Positions 8,822 to 18,283 are shown, counted from the first letter of the stretch. The stretch: DNA of 64,000 nucleotides from Thermogemmatispora carboxidivorans (GCF_000702505.1 NZ_JNIM01000001.1:1922001-1986000), one strand, 5' to 3'. The notes: a model not told the origin generated them from the letters alone. Made by a program: numbers and translations.

Positions 8822-10141
8822 CTATCTATATGACATCGATGTATTGGGGTCGTATTCTTGTTGTCTTTGATTCTGCTGCTCTTGTGAAGAAGAAGGCGCT
8901 AAAGGAGTGGAAGAGGAAGGTGACAGGAAGGCGGCGATTTGAGCGTCGAGGCGAGCGCTCAGTTGGTCATAGTCAAAGCGCTCTTCCGCCAGTGCGCGAC
9001 CGCGGGCGCTGAGGGCCTGAGCCAGGGCTGGCTGCTTATAGAGCTGCACAATGGCTTGAGCCAGGGCGGTGGGATTCTCCGGTTCGACGAAAAGAGCGGC
9101 GCCGGCCTCTTCCGCCAACCGGCGGGCCTCGCCATCGACAGCGAGCAGAATCGGGCGCCCGCAGGCCAGGGCCTCATACATCTTGCAGGGCAAAGCCCCC
9201 TCAAAGAGAGGAAGCTTGCGCATCATGATCAGGCAGGCATCGGCGGCGGCCAGTAGCAAGGGGACTTGCTCATGGGGGAATGGGTCCATGAAGACGACGT
9301 TCTCCAGCCCGCGGCGGCGTGCCTCGGCCAGCAGCTCGGGCTTGGCGCCGCCGTCGCCGACCAGACGAATGCGAATGGCAGGATAGGGGCGCAGCTGCTC
9401 GGCGGCGTCCAGTACAGTAGTCAAGCCATGAGAGATGCCGAGAGTGCCAGCGTAGAGCACAGTAAAGGACTCTTCCCAGCCCAGGTGTTGACGGGCCTCA
9501 GCCTGTGGACGAGGAAAGAACTTGCTGGTGTCAACGCCGTTCGTCAAGAAGAAAACCTTCTCAGCTGCCAGGCCGCGGCGCAACAACTGATCGCGTATCC
9601 CCTCGGTAAGGACCCAGACCAGGCTGGCACGCTTGTAGGAGGACCACTCCAGCCACTCGGCCAGACGGATCAGCAGGCGATTCCGTAGGACGCCAAGCTG
9701 AACCGCTGACTCAGGCCAGAGGTCCGAGACCGTAAACACATAGGGGCTGCCTTTCCAACGAGAGAGCAGGCGCCCGGCGATGGCATTAAAGAGGGGATGC
9801 GACTCGACAATCAGCAGATCCGGGCGACCGACGGCCCGCGCTCCCAAAATCGGAGCCAGGCAGCCAAAGGAGAGATGGGCCAGGATGCGTCGCAAGAAGC
9901 CCCGATTGGGACTCGTGTAGCTCCAGACACGCACCACGCGCACACCTGCCCGCGTTTCTTCCTGGAGCAGACGCCCGCGGTACTCGGGTGGAACCACACC
10001 GGTCGGATAGTTCGGCACGGTTGTCAGAACCGTAACCTGATGGCCTCGTTGCACAAGGTGCTCAGCGTACTGACTGATTCGTGAAGCTGCGGCCCCTTTC
10101 TCGGGAGGATAGTACAGGGTTAGAAAGAGAATATGAGCCAT
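8822..10141 (-). CDS. GT4 family glycosyltransferase (WbuB-like)
   Basis: The product is a GT-B fold retaining transferase. It starts MAHILFLTLYYPPEKGAAASR, the typical WbuB-like N terminus, with an ATG at 10141 and AAGGA upstream; the frame extends to a TTG at 10195 but that adds a non-homologous leader. The acceptor domain contains VESHPLFNAIAGRLLSRWKG and FTVSDLWPESAVQLG; the donor domain has VLYAGTLGISHGLTTVLDAA, RLVGDGGAKPEL, FMDPFPHEQVPLLLAAAD and the E-x7-E region FEGALPCKMYEALACGRPIL. It probably adds an N-acetyl-amino sugar or its derivative in cytosolic repeat-unit assembly. It sits between the priming transferase and the nucleotide-sugar genes. The C-terminal ~30 residues are a low-complexity Ser/Gln tail. 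Confidence 0.9.
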   Translation of the reverse strand: MAHILFLTLYYPPEKGAAASRISQYAEHLVQRGHQVTVLTTVPNYPTGVVPPEYRGRLLQEETRAGVRVVRVWSYTSPNRGFLRRILAHLSFGCLAPILGARAVGRPDLLIVESHPLFNAIAGRLLSRWKGSPYVFTVSDLWPESAVQLGVLRNRLLIRLAEWLEWSSYKRASLVWVLTEGIRDQLLRRGLAAEKVFFLTNGVDTSKFFPRPQAEARQHLGWEESFTVLYAGTLGISHGLTTVLDAAEQLRPYPAIRIRLVGDGGAKPELLAEARRRGLENVVFMDPFPHEQVPLLLAAADACLIMMRKLPLFEGALPCKMYEALACGRPILLAVDGEARRLAEEAGAALFVEPENPTALAQAIVQLYKQPALAQALSARGRALAEERFDYDQLSARLDAQIAAFLSPSSSTPLAPSSSQEQQNQRQQEYDPNTSMSYR

Positions 10142-10212
10142 AAATCGTTTTGTCCTTATCTTTAGCACTGTAAGAATAAGAGCTATATGAGTCAATCAAC
10201 GTCGACAGTCTC

Positions 10213-11661
10213 TTAAAGAGCACTTTCTGAGTGATGGTGCGTGGTTGCTGTTGTTTCCTGGCGAGAGGCTGTAGCCTCGCAGCGGCGGGAGGCCGCCAGC
10301 TGTCTCTGCTTTGTTCTGCCTGGGCTGCCATCGCCGATGGTCAGGTAGCGTATTCCGAGCGCCTCAATGGCGGAGCGTTGCCTGTGCCAGGCCTGGCGAC
10401 CATCGAGCACCACCTGGCAGCTGCTAAAGGGACGAAAATCAAAAGAGCCATAAGCTGTGTGGGCTGCTTGCAAAAGAATGGCGCTCACCGTGGCAGCCTC
10501 TGAAGGAGAGAAGGGGGTATAGCCAGCGGCCTGGATTTCTTCAGGGCTGAAGAGCGGATCATCAGCCAATACGCGCGCCCCCCGTTGCTCCAGAGCGAGG
10601 CGCAGCAAAACAGCGCTGCTAAAAGCCAGCTCGCGTACATCGCCGCGGTAAGCAATACCGAGAATCAGGATGGTTTGCCCGTCTAAGGAACCGAGAGCCA
10701 TTTCGAGGCGCCGGACAGCATAGGTAGCCATACTATCGTTGATGGCGCGGGCCTGGCGAGGGAGCTGAAGCAGCGGGGCGAATCCATCGACCTGCTCGCT
10801 GACTTCTTCAGCGCCGGCCAGCAGGAAGTAGGGGTAGACAGGAATGCAGTGGCCACCGACGCCAACGCTCGGCGTATGGATATGGGAATAAGGTTGGCTA
10901 TTGGCGGCGGCGATCGCTGCCTGCACATCCAGGCCGTGGGCATCGGCGAAGCGAGCGAACTCGTTAGCCAGGGCAATATTCACATCGCGATAGGTCGTCT
11001 CGATCAGCTTCACAAACTCAGCGTCATCCGTCGATGGCATGACAATGATGTCAGAGGTGTCGAGCACTGAGCGATAGAAGGCCGCAGCCACCTCCGTGCT
11101 GGCGAGATTGATCCCTCCCACAACCTTGGGATAGAGGCGCAGGTCGCGGAAGATTGTGCCAGAAGAGACCCGCTCGGGACTATAGGCCAGCCAGAAATCA
11201 GAGCCGGCCTGCAGGCCAGACTCGCTCTCCAGCAGCGGGGCCAGGCGGTGGGCGGTTGTGCCCACTGGCAGGGTCGTCTCATAGAGCACCAGGGTCTCGG
11301 GCTGTAGCCCTCTAGCAATCGCGCGAGTGGCGGCATCCAGCGCTGTAAAGTTGGCGCGGTGGGCGGCATCGATAAGGACTGGAACAATGACCACAACGGC
11401 GCGTGCCTGACGCACTGCCGCCGTTGTATCGCTCGTAGCGCGCAAGCGCCCCTCCTGGACCAGCTTGGCCACGGCCTCTTCCAGGCCAGGCTCCTCCTGA
11501 ACATGAGAGCGACCAGCATTGATCTGCTCAACCACGTGAGGATTCACGTCACAGCCAATGACATGCCAGCCGTGGCGAGCATACTGCACGGCCAGGGGCA
11601 AACCGATCTTTCCCAGGCCAACGATGGCCACTGTAGCTGGTGACAGGGCAGTTATTGACAT
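10213..11661 (-). CDS. UDP-sugar 6-dehydrogenase (WecC/WbpA family)
   Basis: The enzyme should oxidise a UDP-HexNAc or UDP-hexose to the uronic acid with two NAD+. It shows the N-terminal Rossmann motif VAIVGLGKIGLPLA, TTLPVGTT, SPERVSSGTI, the central dimer region FVKLIETTYRDVNIALANEFA and the catalytic cysteine in GVGGHCIPVYPYFLL; the C-terminal domain begins ILILGIAYRGDVRELAFS. SPERV and the VGGHCIP context fit the UDP-N-acetyl-hexosamine branch (WbpA/WecC). A C-terminal ~50-residue basic, Gln/Ser-rich tail is unusual. The frame reaches an ATG at 11709, only 7 nt after the upstream gene; the ATG at 11661, ten residues before the Rossmann motif, fits family length better, but the choice is uncertain. 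It is followed by two genes of the same pathway transcribed ahead of it. Confidence 0.9.
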   Translation of the reverse strand: MSITALSPATVAIVGLGKIGLPLAVQYARHGWHVIGCDVNPHVVEQINAGRSHVQEEPGLEEAVAKLVQEGRLRATSDTTAAVRQARAVVVIVPVLIDAAHRANFTALDAATRAIARGLQPETLVLYETTLPVGTTAHRLAPLLESESGLQAGSDFWLAYSPERVSSGTIFRDLRLYPKVVGGINLASTEVAAAFYRSVLDTSDIIVMPSTDDAEFVKLIETTYRDVNIALANEFARFADAHGLDVQAAIAAANSQPYSHIHTPSVGVGGHCIPVYPYFLLAGAEEVSEQVDGFAPLLQLPRQARAINDSMATYAVRRLEMALGSLDGQTILILGIAYRGDVRELAFSSAVLLRLALEQRGARVLADDPLFSPEEIQAAGYTPFSPSEAATVSAILLQAAHTAYGSFDFRPFSSCQVVLDGRQAWHRQRSAIEALGIRYLTIGDGSPGRTKQRQLAASRRCEATASRQETTATTHHHSESAL

Positions 11662-11715
11662 GTTTGAAAATCTCTTCTCCATGCTCTTCTCTGCGCTACT
11701 GTCTCTCATCCTCGT

Positions 11716-12897
11716 CTATCCGTCTCCCAGAGTGCTGGGATGTTCCTCGTGCCTCTGTGGCAGATTGAGAGAGGTGGGACTGGCAAGGCGGCGAGGGAGA
11801 GCCTGACCATTTAGCCCTTGCTCGTGAGAAAGGGCCGCGGTAGATCCTGGAGCCGGACTGCGGTCGACCTCTTCACACGAGGTAGGGGATTGCTGAGTTT
11901 GAGAAGGATGACCGTTGTTCGCTAGTGCCGAAGCCAGCAGCTGCTGAACCACCTTCAGAACGGCCAGGCCATCCTCTCCCGAAACAGAGGGGTGGCTATC
12001 GGTTGCAATCGACCGAATCACATCCTCGTACTCGCGGCGCAGTGGTTCGGCTTTTTGGACCTTGAGACGGGTCATGGTGCCCTCGCTCACCCCTGTCAGG
12101 GAGCGTAGTGCATCCCAGGAGGTGGGGGAATAGTCGTTCTCATAGAAAAAGACATCCTGGGTCAAATAGTTCAGCAAGAACATTCCCTTCTCGCCGGTGA
12201 TGGTCAGCTCGCGCACCTTTGTCGGCGTCAGCCAATTAACGTCCAGCACTCCCAGTGCGTCGTTGCTGAAGCGTAGCAGCCCGAGCAGCAGATCCTCGCA
12301 GGTGCGATGAATATGCTGCTGGATTTGAGCCGAAACCTGCCTGATCTCGGCATCTACCAGGTAGCGCATTGTATCGATCTCATGCGAGGCCAGATCGAGA
12401 GTCACGCCGACATCGCGGATACGCGGGGGGAAAGGCCCGATTCGTCGGGCATGCAGATGAAAGATGCGTCCGAGAGCGCCGGCACCCAAGCGATGCTTGA
12501 CCTCTGTCACTGCGGGGTTGAAGCGCTCGATGTGGCCCACAGCCAGGCGAGCATTGCGCTGATGAGCCAGCTCGATCAGGGCCTCGGCCTCCTCGACTGT
12601 GCTGGTGAGCGGCTTCTCCACCAGGACGTTGAGGCCGAGATCGAGGGCGAAAGCGGCCACCTCGCAGTGAAGATGAGTTGGGACGACCACCGCGACCAGC
12701 TCGGGGCGCTGCTCATCCAGCATCTGGCGGTAGTCGCTATAGCCGGCGATGTGGAAGCGCTGGGCGGCGCGCTGTAGAGCGCTGGGATTCGTTTCGGCAA
12801 CAGCGACGAGCTGAATTGAGTCCTCCAGCTCTTTCAGGACGCGCAGGTGATTCCAGCCCATTGAGCCAGCTCCGACCACTGCCACCCTCAGCCGCAT
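11716..12897 (-). CDS. Gfo/Idh/MocA family oxidoreductase (WbpB-like)
   Basis: An N-terminal NAD-binding domain opens with RVAVVGAGSMGWNHLRVLKEL. The EKP motif (NVLVEKPLTSTVEEAEAL) follows at ~95, then the C-terminal alpha/beta substrate domain beginning GHIERFNPAVTEVKHRL. In amino-sugar pathways enzymes of this type oxidise C3 of a UDP-N-acetyl-glucosaminuronic acid, giving the 3-keto sugar that a DegT aminotransferase converts to a 3-amino sugar. The start overlaps the aminotransferase stop by 10 nt, which supports coupled translation and joint function. The last ~65 residues are a Ser/Pro/Gln-rich tail absent from typical family members. The exact substrate is inferred from context only. 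Confidence 0.88.
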   Translation of the reverse strand: MRLRVAVVGAGSMGWNHLRVLKELEDSIQLVAVAETNPSALQRAAQRFHIAGYSDYRQMLDEQRPELVAVVVPTHLHCEVAAFALDLGLNVLVEKPLTSTVEEAEALIELAHQRNARLAVGHIERFNPAVTEVKHRLGAGALGRIFHLHARRIGPFPPRIRDVGVTLDLASHEIDTMRYLVDAEIRQVSAQIQQHIHRTCEDLLLGLLRFSNDALGVLDVNWLTPTKVRELTITGEKGMFLLNYLTQDVFFYENDYSPTSWDALRSLTGVSEGTMTRLKVQKAEPLRREYEDVIRSIATDSHPSVSGEDGLAVLKVVQQLLASALANNGHPSQTQQSPTSCEEVDRSPAPGSTAALSHEQGLNGQALPRRLASPTSLNLPQRHEEHPSTLGDG

Positions 12898-14015
12898 AGC
12901 GCGATCACCTCCCGGGCGATGGTTTCCAGGTCATCCTGAGTCAGGGCAGGATGTACTGGCAACGAGAGCACCTCACGCGCTGCCCGCTCTGTCTCTGGCA
13001 GCCGGGCCAGGGGACTGTCACCACGTACGCGCTGTCGCTGCTCTGGGTTCACTACATAAAAGCGGTTCGCCTGGCTACGATAGAAAGGTTGCTGGTGGAT
13101 AGGCGTGGGGTAGTGGACGGCGGTCCCGATGCCGCGCCGGTTCAGCTCGGCGGCTATCTCATCGCGGTGTGCTGGAACGCGGATGGTGTACTGATGGTAG
13201 GTATGACGGCAACCCGGGCGAGTAATCGGCGTCGGCACAACGCCAGCCAGCCGCTGATTCAGGTAGGTGGCGTTGGCGATGCGTCGCTGTGTGAACTCCT
13301 CCAGTTTCGTTAGCTGGACCAGACCCAGAGCGCCTTGCAGATCAGTCATGCGCAGGTTATAGCCTAAGCCGATCTGGTAATAACGGCTGGCCTGCCCGTG
13401 ATTGCGCAGAAGACGCAAGCGAGCGGCCACCTCGGGGTCGTCGCTCGTGATCATCCCGCCCTCGCCGGTGGTCATGTTCTTCGTTGCATAGAATGAGAAA
13501 CAGCCTGTGCCGAAGCTGCCCACCGGCTTACCTGCGAAGCTGCTGGCGTGGGCCTGACAGGCATCCTCGATCAAGATCAATTTGTGGGCCTCGACCAGGG
13601 GCAGCAAGCGGCCAAGGTCACAGGGATGTCCATAGAGATGCACAGGAAGAATGGCGCGCGTGCGCTCACTGAGGGCCAGCGCCACCTGTGCAGGATCGAG
13701 CGTGTACGTTTCCGGCTCGATGTCGACGAACACCGGTGTGGCACCCACCAACAGGATCACATTGGCGGTGGCTGCAAAGCTGAAGGCTGTGGTGATCACT
13801 TCATCGCCCGGGCCGATGTCATGAGCCAGAAGGGCGAGATGAAGGGCTGCCGTGCCAGAGGAGACGGCAATCGCAGCACCGACCTGGCACAGTTCGGCAA
13901 AACGCTGCTCAAACGCGGCGACATATTTGCCCTGAGCAAGCAGGCCCGAGGTCAAGACCTCGTGGATGGCGGCCTCCTCCTCAGCTCCCAACAGGGGGCG
14001 AGCAATCGGAATCAT
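12888..14015 (-). CDS. DegT/DnrJ/EryC1 family PLP-dependent sugar aminotransferase (WbpE-like)
   Basis: The product is a fold-type I sugar aminotransferase. It begins MIPIARPLLGAEEEAAI, has the SSGTAALHLAL phosphate-binding region, HLYGHPCDL, the IEDACQAHAS strand with the conserved Asp, and the PLP lysine in FSFYATKNMTTGEGGMI; the C terminus keeps YHQYTIRV and TAVHYPTPIHQQPFY. The ATG at 14015 matches the family N terminus better than an ATG seven codons earlier at 14036. With the dehydrogenase and Gfo/Idh genes it forms the dehydrogenase-oxidoreductase-aminotransferase trio known from the wbpA/B/E route to UDP-2-acetamido-3-amino-glucuronic acid. No N-acetyltransferase gene (WbpD) lies beside it; the closest hexapeptide acetyltransferase in the window is at 56264. 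Confidence 0.9.
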   Translation of the reverse strand: MIPIARPLLGAEEEAAIHEVLTSGLLAQGKYVAAFEQRFAELCQVGAAIAVSSGTAALHLALLAHDIGPGDEVITTAFSFAATANVILLVGATPVFVDIEPETYTLDPAQVALALSERTRAILPVHLYGHPCDLGRLLPLVEAHKLILIEDACQAHASSFAGKPVGSFGTGCFSFYATKNMTTGEGGMITSDDPEVAARLRLLRNHGQASRYYQIGLGYNLRMTDLQGALGLVQLTKLEEFTQRRIANATYLNQRLAGVVPTPITRPGCRHTYHQYTIRVPAHRDEIAAELNRRGIGTAVHYPTPIHQQPFYRSQANRFYVVNPEQRQRVRGDSPLARLPETERAAREVLSLPVHPALTQDDLETIAREVIALCG

Positions 14016-14874
14016 CGCTTTCTCACTTCTTCTCACTGCGCCATCATGCGAAGCTGGTCAAATCAACCTGCGTATGACCAAGCGGAGCAGTGCTAGAGCC
14101 GTGGATCGCTCACTGGTCAGCGGCAAGATACGGGAGGTGGCCTCTCTCTGCTGGGCAAGCGGAATACTTCTCAATGCCTGCATGCTGGCCAGATGATAGT
14201 TTTGAGACATAAGCTGAAGGATGTGGTCTCAACGCTCCTGCGCCACTTAGCAACGCTCTTTCTTGGCGAGTTGCTTAAATGAAAAAGTCTTGAGAAGACA
14301 GTCCCTTCTATCAGCAAGCACCATGTTAGAGGCGCTTCCACACTGCCAAAGACCAGTATAGCTGACCTGGTGGCAATTGTCGTCCCGTTGATAGCTATTT
14401 TTCCAGGAACTGATGACCGTTTTTTCTGGCAACTTTTGCCGCCGGCGTCGGTTAACAATTACACACCGCTCAGCAGCGGCTGGCGGTAGCCAGAAAGGCC
14501 TCAATCGGCTTCCTGAGCTGATAGAACCCGCTGATCGCTCGTAGGACCTCCCCGGCAATTCTGGCTACTCACCTATGGCTCGTCCGATGCCTATGCTATA
14601 TATCCCTTCAGCGAAGGCTGTGATTGGTATGTGTCGATGCGCTCATGGATACTCCAATCGCTGCCGGGGCGTGGGATCAGTTGCTCTTCGGGGTGGAACC
14701 GACGGCCTGGTCCTGGTCCCCTCGCTGGAATGGGCAAACGTACTGACAGACAAGCCCTGCTACGGCGTGACTTGTCCTGGTTGTGGAGGAGAGTGCTGGG
14801 CCCTTCCTGGGTCTGTCAGCTCTTCTCTAGCTTGTATGACTTGGGTTGTCGCTTAGGCATGAGGGAAAAATGCT
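14016..14874. other. 860-nt intergenic region
   Basis: No convincing gene is visible here: the open frames lack ribosome binding sites and family features. The region separates the minus-strand polysaccharide operon from a plus-strand gene and should hold two divergent promoters. On the minus strand a TATACT hexamer at 14355-14360 sits in an AT-rich patch without a good -35. On the plus strand TATATA occurs near 14598. If 14355 is the operon promoter, the leader upstream of the aminotransferase is more than 300 nt long. Confidence 0.4.
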
Positions 14875-15363
14875 ATGTCAGAGCAGACCTTAACTCGTTT
14901 GAGAAAACGTCGGAAGGGGACAGAGACGCGTATTCTTCATTTTGCTTTTCAGGATCTCTTGCCTCCTGGGCAGACGCTAGCCTTGAGCTTAGGCACGCGG
15001 ACGCTCTCTTTGCTGTGTGATGGAAGAATGGTGCTCGATCAGCAATTCAGTATCAATGAGTTGCGTATCCTTGAACCTATTTTGCAAGCTTTTCCTCATT
15101 ATTGTCCCTACGAGGTTTTGCTAGCCAGTTTATCGTCAGCGCCGGTCACTGGCAGTTCGGTCGCTCGTTGTCGCCAGCGTCTGTTAGAGGCGCAGGGGAG
15201 TCAGCGCTGGCAGCAAGAGCTGCGTCCGATCCGCCGTGCCCTCTCATCCGTGCGCAGCAAGCTGCACCGCTTTGGGTTGGAGATTTCGAATGTCCGTGAG
15301 CGTGGCTGCAGTCTCACATGCCTGACCTATGATGGCGATATGGCCCAGCGAGAGGTGGTCTAG
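14875..15363 (+). CDS. Small protein with OmpR/PhoB-type winged-helix domain, no receiver
   Basis: This 162-residue protein is not clearly assignable to a named family. The C-terminal half reads like a winged-helix DNA-binding domain of response regulators: an INELRILEPILQAFP helix, a PYEVLLASL helix, then RPIRRALSSVRSKLHRFGLEI as the recognition-helix region and VRERGCSLTCL as the hairpin wing (compare the TVRGRGYRL pattern). The N-terminal ~50 residues are basic and then beta-rich (TLALSLGTRTLSLLCDGRMVL), with no receiver aspartates. It stands alone and diverges from the polysaccharide operon, so it may regulate that operon; this is inference. Confidence 0.6.
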   Translation: MSEQTLTRLRKRRKGTETRILHFAFQDLLPPGQTLALSLGTRTLSLLCDGRMVLDQQFSINELRILEPILQAFPHYCPYEVLLASLSSAPVTGSSVARCRQRLLEAQGSQRWQQELRPIRRALSSVRSKLHRFGLEISNVRERGCSLTCLTYDGDMAQREVV

Positions 15364-15623
15364 ACTGAGATAGGGATAGGCATAAGGTGCGCGCGCTGCT
15401 CTGGGCGGCGGCCTGCGGCACCGCTAGTGTCAGGAGATTGGGCGGGAACTCCAGAGCCGGACTATCTGATAGCTGGGGGACAAAGCCACTGGCCGAGAGA
15501 GGCAGGCTCAGCATTGCCGATGTCTCTTTGCTGATCCTGGCCTCTCTCCTGGCGTTGTCTGGTTCGTGAACCGCAAAGAGCGGTCTCTGCGGCCTGGCGG
15601 TTCTGGCAGCTGCGTCTGCCTGC

Positions 15624-16883
15624 TCAGGGGTGATGGAGACGGTGAAGCACTTCGCCGGCATGCTCGACTACCAGGATGCCCTCGGCCTCGCGTCCCTTCC
15701 AGGCTTCTGGGTCGATGGTTCGCGGGTCGCGGTAGCCCAGGTTAACGCGCTGGCAGCGTTCGGCGTCGATGCCGGTTGCGAGGGTGACCTGGATGCGTGG
15801 CTGTTCGCGCCCGGTTGTGGCATCGTAGCTGCCAGCGCCTTTGACATGAGTGCTATGGGCTTTAATAGTGCCGGGAAGCGTGCGAAAGCGCTCAGGTTGC
15901 TTGAGAAAGTAGTCGCGCACGTGGTAGCCGACGCGCTCGATCAGGGGGCCGTGGGTAGAGGAGAACTCGCTGATCCAGGGGGCATAGATAATGACCTCGC
16001 CGCCGTCGGCCACGATTGGCTCAGTCTTGTACATGGCTTTGGCGCCAGTCCAGAGGTCGGGATAGAGCGGTGCAGCCACCGCCAGCACCAGCTGATAGGG
16101 GTGTGGATGAGTAACGATGTTGAGGCGGGCGGAGAGGTCCGCCGCGGCCTCGAAGGCCCGCTGATAGTCGCCGATGTAGAGTCCGTGCAGATGCTGCCCT
16201 TGCACCACAAGGGCGAGGACAAGCAGGGGTCTGGGCACAAGTTCGGCGGCGCGATGCAGCAGGCGACGTACCGGGGTGTCTTTTATGCCAATGGTATGTA
16301 GGCTGGTGACCAGGGCCCCCAGCCAGTGGGTGGTATTGATAATGTCCGGTCCGGCGATGCCAGGGAAGAGGTATTTGGCCCCGCCTGAGAAGCCAGCAAC
16401 CTCGTGTGGAAAGACTGGGCCACAGATGATCAGTTGATCGTAGTCAAGGATGCGGCGGTTGAGGGAGACGACGATCTCTTCTCTGAGCAGTCCCTCTGTC
16501 AGGAGCTCAACTTCCTCGGCGCTGAGGGTGCCGAGAACGTGCAGCATCTCGGGCCGATCCCACTGGTGGTTGAAGATTCGCAGACCGGGATAGACCTGAG
16601 CGCGCTCTTCCATTGAGAGGCCAACCAGCGCCGTAATGGCGGCCTCGCTGAGCGGGGGGTGCGTGCCAAGGGCGATGAGATAATCTACTTGCGCTACTCG
16701 ACCGTGCAGTTGCTCATTCAGGAGACGGAAGAAGAGAGGAATAGGAGCGCTGCGTGTTCCATCGGGGATGATGATCAGGACGCGCTTGCCTGCCAGGGCG
16801 AGTGGTTCGAGGGCGCGCTGGAGCAGGTTGCTTACCTGGCTGGAATTGAGTGTTTTGTCGGTGCTTCCCTCACCAAGCAGCAT
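15624..16883 (-). CDS. LarA-family nickel-pincer racemase-like protein
   Basis: The product matches the lactate racemase LarA family (DUF2088 plus C-terminal domain). It has RVLIIIPDGTRSAPIP, ALGTHPPLS (the conserved His of the N domain) and HEVAGFSGGAKYLFPG, in which His and Lys are ten residues apart, as for the pincer-cofactor His174/Lys184 pair of LarA. Family members racemise or epimerise 2-hydroxy acids using the covalently bound nickel-pincer nucleotide. The cofactor-making genes larB, larC and larE are not in the window. The chosen ATG at 16883 follows AAAGGAGAGAG; an upstream in-frame start at 16964 adds 27 polar residues. The substrate cannot be read from sequence; many LarA homologues act on other 2-hydroxy acids. 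Confidence 0.85.
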   Translation of the reverse strand: MLLGEGSTDKTLNSSQVSNLLQRALEPLALAGKRVLIIIPDGTRSAPIPLFFRLLNEQLHGRVAQVDYLIALGTHPPLSEAAITALVGLSMEERAQVYPGLRIFNHQWDRPEMLHVLGTLSAEEVELLTEGLLREEIVVSLNRRILDYDQLIICGPVFPHEVAGFSGGAKYLFPGIAGPDIINTTHWLGALVTSLHTIGIKDTPVRRLLHRAAELVPRPLLVLALVVQGQHLHGLYIGDYQRAFEAAADLSARLNIVTHPHPYQLVLAVAAPLYPDLWTGAKAMYKTEPIVADGGEVIIYAPWISEFSSTHGPLIERVGYHVRDYFLKQPERFRTLPGTIKAHSTHVKGAGSYDATTGREQPRIQVTLATGIDAERCQRVNLGYRDPRTIDPEAWKGREAEGILVVEHAGEVLHRLHHP

Positions 16884-17184
16884 CGAAAAGCTCTCTCCTT
16901 TGGTGGTTTTGTCTGAACGCTGGCTTTGTCGTCGATGGTCCCGTCTGGTTGAGCACTGCCGCATATGAATCCGGGAAAACGGTGCCAGCGGTGATCAACC
17001 TGGTATGGGCTGGGCTGAAGATGGGGTGATGCCAATGGGCTTTCTTGCTTCCCCCTATCTCCTCCCTGATTGTATCACCTGAATGGTGGGGTAGGGTCTG
17101 GTGTCGAGATGGTGGGGAGGCTGTGCTCTACTGAATCAGCTGTCTGCCTACCTATTGACTGGCCTGCCGCGCTGGCAAAGGACT

Positions 17185-18189
17185 CTAGTGAATAGTGAGG
17201 CCTTGCCAGCGCTGACCAAGCAGCAAGAGTTCCTCTTCAATCTCATGCAGCACACGGATCTCGGCCTGCATATGCGAGAGGGGAATGCCACGCTGAGCGG
17301 CCCGCCGCAACTGCTCCAGCACGCGACCAACAAAAGTGGAGGTATAGGGACGCTGCTCGGCTGCGGAGGGCATGATGCCCAGCGCAATCTGGCTGCTATC
17401 GAAAAACTCTTCTGGCCCACAGCTCAAAGCCAGCAGATAGGCGTAGTCGCGGGCCAGGTCAAGCTGAGCTTGATGGAAATAGTTGCGCTGGGTGCTGGCA
17501 ATAGAGAGACAGCCAGCGATCTTCCCCCCTTGCAAAAGAGGATAGGCCAATATGCTTTCCGCGAAAGGCTCGCTATGGGTAGGGAAATAGTAGGTGAGAT
17601 CCTCCCGGCTTGGAATGACGGCATAGTGACCAGAGGCTACGCAGTGACCAGCCAGTGATTCGGCCCCCAGAAGGAGTAGCTCCTGCTCTGGCAGCGAGCG
17701 CCAGGGCGGGGTGCCACGTCCCTGAACGATGCGCAGACTGCGCACTGGCTCAGTAACCACGCCAGGGGGCACGCACTGGATAAGACTGATTTTCAGCCCA
17801 AGCTCGTGAGGATCAAACTGACTCAGCATCTGCTGCAAAATAAGATTGCGCATGGTTATGGAGCGGAGCGCTGGGGCACATTCCAGGCAGGTGGTGAGAA
17901 TACGGCGGTAAAAGGTCGACGGGATCTGTTGGTCTTCATTATTACTGGCAGCTAGCTTGCCCAACAGCTCAGGATGGGCCTGTCGCAGATGCTCCGCCAG
18001 CACTGGGTGAGAGCGAAACACGGCCTGATAGAGCTGCCGCAGATGCTCCGTGCGCGGAGTGCTCTGCCCTTTGGCCCAACGCATGATGGTGACGCTGTTG
18101 ACACCGACAACCTGCGCCAGGCGCCGAAGCTCATGCGTATTGCTAATGGCCTGCTCCAGCAGTCTCCGCCAGGTCTCCAGCTTTGCCAT
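17185..18189 (-). CDS. HTH-GAF transcriptional regulator
   Basis: Residues ~1-60 form an XRE-like helix-turn-helix (ELRRLAQVVGVNSVTIMRWAKG followed by RTEHLRQLYQAV). Residues ~170-290 look like a GAF sensor domain: LLGAESLAGHCVASGHYAVIPSR, SILAYPLLQGGKIAGCLSIAST and RNYFHQAQLDLARDYAYLLALS. The ending is helical. A HTH directly coupled to GAF suggests a one-component regulator sensing a small molecule. It is transcribed alone from the promoter at 18255-18283. Similar proteins with this layout are frequent in Ktedonobacteria, but I cannot name a characterised homologue or its ligand. Confidence 0.75.
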   Translation of the reverse strand: MAKLETWRRLLEQAISNTHELRRLAQVVGVNSVTIMRWAKGQSTPRTEHLRQLYQAVFRSHPVLAEHLRQAHPELLGKLAASNNEDQQIPSTFYRRILTTCLECAPALRSITMRNLILQQMLSQFDPHELGLKISLIQCVPPGVVTEPVRSLRIVQGRGTPPWRSLPEQELLLLGAESLAGHCVASGHYAVIPSREDLTYYFPTHSEPFAESILAYPLLQGGKIAGCLSIASTQRNYFHQAQLDLARDYAYLLALSCGPEEFFDSSQIALGIMPSAAEQRPYTSTFVGRVLEQLRRAAQRGIPLSHMQAEIRVLHEIEEELLLLGQRWQGLTIH

Positions 18190-18254
18190 AATCGCCTCTG
18201 CCTAGGGATTATTGAGTGCTGTCTCGCCGGTCCTGATCTGCCTACGACTGTCTC

Positions 18255-18283
18255 ATTTTAACCCAATCCTGTGTAAATATCAA
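18255..18283 (-). promoter_or_regulatory. Sigma70-type promoter of the HTH-GAF gene
   Basis: On the minus strand TTGATA is followed after 17 nt by TAAAAT, about 65 nt upstream of the start codon at 18189. Spacing and both hexamers are good. Confidence 0.6.

Noticed and set aside
14575..14856. A 93-codon plus-strand frame with four cysteines
   Set aside because: No good ribosome binding site, no family resemblance and codon use unlike neighbours; treated as intergenic.
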